From assembly GCA_938016505.1 (NCBI GenBank), contig CALLWN010000057.1, forward strand, positions 1 through 7,499: a stretch of 7,499 nucleotides of DNA, read 5' to 3'. Below, piece by piece: positions 6,636-7,499 of the stretch. The notes beneath the pieces were generated by a model. The model was not told the DNA's origin. It worked only from the letters and a program-made list of their open reading frames with translations, and did not search any database. The first letter of the stretch is position 1; each line of letters opens with the position of its first letter. Origin of the DNA: an uncultured Sphingomonadaceae bacterium (GTDB lineage Bacteria; Pseudomonadota; Alphaproteobacteria; Sphingomonadales; Sphingomonadaceae). The position numbers were made by a program, and so were the translations under genes.

Positions 6636-7499
6636 ATGCGCGCCGATGCCGAAGCCAACGCCCGGAAGATCGAGCAGGCCGTGGGCCTGCTGAGGAGGTT
6701 TCTTTGACTGGGACAGGGCCCTCCGCAAGCTGGACCTCCTGAACGCCCGCGCGGAAGACCCGGCGCTCTGGGATGACCCCAAGGCCGCCCAGGCCCTGAT
6801 GCGCGAGCGCCGCAAGCTCGACGAGGCGATCACCGCCACCCGCACGATCGAGAACGAACTCCGGAACACGGTCGAACTGATCGAGCTCGCCGAGGCCGAG
6901 GGCGACGAGGCACTCGCAGCCGAAGGCGTCGAGGCGCTCGAGGCGCTCGCCGCGCGCGCCGAGCGCGACAAGGTGGAGGCCCTGCTTTCGGGCGAGGCCG
7001 ATGCCAACAACGCCTTCATCGAGATCAACGCCGGCGCCGGCGGCACCGAGAGCCAGGACTGGGCCGAGATGCTGTTCCGCATGTACCAGCGCTGGGCCGA
7101 GCGCCGCGGCTTCCGAACCGAGCTCATCGACCAGCACGCCGGCGAGCAGGCCGGGATCAAGTCCGCCACCCTCCTCGTCAGGGGCGAGGGCGCCTATGGC
7201 TGGGCCAAGACCGAAAGCGGCGTGCACCGGCTCGTGCGCATCAGCCCGTTCGATTCGAACGCCCGGCGCCACACCAGCTTCGCCAGCGTCTGGGTCTACC
7301 CCGAGATCGACGACTCGATCGAGATCGAGGTGAACGACAAGGACCTGCGGATCGACACCTACCGGTCATCCGGCGCAGGCGGCCAGCATGTGAACACCAC
7401 CGATTCGGCGGTCCGCATCACCCATGTGCCCAGCGGGATCATCGTCGCCTGCCAGACCGAACGCTCGCAGCACAAGAATCGCGCCACCGCGATGAAGAT
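6636..7499 (+). CDS. prfB: Peptide chain release factor 2, with programmed +1 frameshift (3' end outside window)
   Basis: RF2 recognises UGA and UAA in the ribosomal A site and triggers release of the finished peptide. The first 23 codons ([23 protein letters not shown]) start at the ATG at 6636 and end at an in-frame TGA (6705-6707). Skipping one base after CTT continues the protein in the +1 frame from GAC at 6706, giving [11 protein letters not shown]...ALWDDP, which stays open to the window end (about 287 of the usual 365 or so residues). After the shift, the codon-recognition tripeptide SPF lies at residues 203-205 (7243-7251) and the catalytic GGQ at 248-250 (7378-7386), close to the E. 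coli positions 205-207 and 250-252. AGTESQDW-like and [14 protein letters not shown] segments also fit RF2. The SPF tripeptide rules out RF1, which has PxT. There is no clear ribosome binding site before the ATG. The C-terminal part is cut by the window edge. Confidence 0.96.
6693..6708 (+). promoter_or_regulatory. prfB programmed +1 frameshift signal
   Basis: AGGAGG (6693-6698), TTT, CTT (6702-6704), TGA (6705-6707), C (6708). This is the classical RF2 recoding site: an internal Shine-Dalgarno three bases before the slippery CUU, followed by UGA in its poor-termination context UGAC. When RF2 is scarce, the ribosome pauses at UGA and the Leu tRNA slips from CUU to UUU, so RF2 controls its own synthesis. 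In E. coli the corresponding site is AGGGGG TAT CTT TGA C, with identical spacing. This AGGAGG is a perfect anti-Shine-Dalgarno match. Confidence 0.95.

Noticed and set aside
6631..6693. A 20-codon upstream frame overlapping the start of prfB
   Set aside because: It has no ribosome binding site and nothing supports its translation; ATG triplets so close together are expected by chance.
2424..6707. A plus-strand open frame of 1427 codons ending at the prfB TGA
   Set aside because: Most of it is an Arg/Pro-rich shadow of the ATPase and selO genes. Only its last 23 codons, from the ATG at 6636, are real, being the first part of prfB.
6705..6707. The in-frame TGA in prfB as a pseudogene mutation, sequencing error or selenocysteine codon
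   Set aside because: The exact AGGAGG-N3-CTT-TGA-C context and clean continuation in the +1 frame match the known autoregulatory frameshift of RF2.
6555..7169. N-terminal extension of SelO in the same open frame (683 codons in total)
   Set aside because: The extra part is antisense to prfB and Ser-rich without family similarity. The usual SelO start, MAVFRFDTSYARLPG, begins at 6554.
6622..7272. A 216-codon minus-strand open frame opposite prfB
   Set aside because: It lies entirely antisense to the conserved release factor coding region and shows no recognisable motif.

Overview
The window is very GC-rich (roughly 70% or more by eye) with strong G/C bias at third codon positions. That, together with the release factor 2 sequence (an N-terminus reading [12 protein letters not shown]...ALWDDP) and the FecA-like TonB receptor ending, points to an alphaproteobacterium, most likely a sphingomonad. 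The taxonomic call is an inference from remembered family sequences and was not searched.

Layout from left to right. Positions 1-151 carry the Pro/Ala-rich C-terminal tail of a + strand gene whose body lies outside the window. An 83-base gap follows with two GC hairpins. Positions 235-2355 (+) encode a FecA-like TonB-dependent outer-membrane receptor. A 102-base gap holds a perfect GC palindrome and a second inverted repeat that touches the next start codon. Positions 2458-5142 (+) encode a P2-type cation-transporting P-type ATPase with all catalytic motifs but an unusual ion-binding helix M6. Positions 6554-5118 (-) encode SelO (YdiU family), the pseudokinase-fold protein AMPylase; its 3' end overlaps the ATPase gene tail to tail by 25 bases. 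An 81-base divergent intergenic region separates selO from prfB. prfB (6636 to beyond the window end, +) encodes peptide chain release factor 2 and is interrupted at codon 24 by the classical autoregulatory +1 programmed frameshift site (AGGAGG TTT CTT TGA C).

Functionally the window joins a housekeeping translation-termination gene (prfB) to a small block of envelope and stress genes: an outer-membrane importer, an inner-membrane ion pump and a redox-linked AMPylase. The receptor and the ATPase are co-directional and could be co-transcribed, but possible terminator-like structures lie between them, so a functional link is only a suggestion. No mobile element, CRISPR array, tRNA, rRNA or obvious new multi-gene system is visible. 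The best second-look items are the recoded prfB, the ATPase that lacks the central M6 aspartate, and the SelO with a complete active site and C-terminal Cys.
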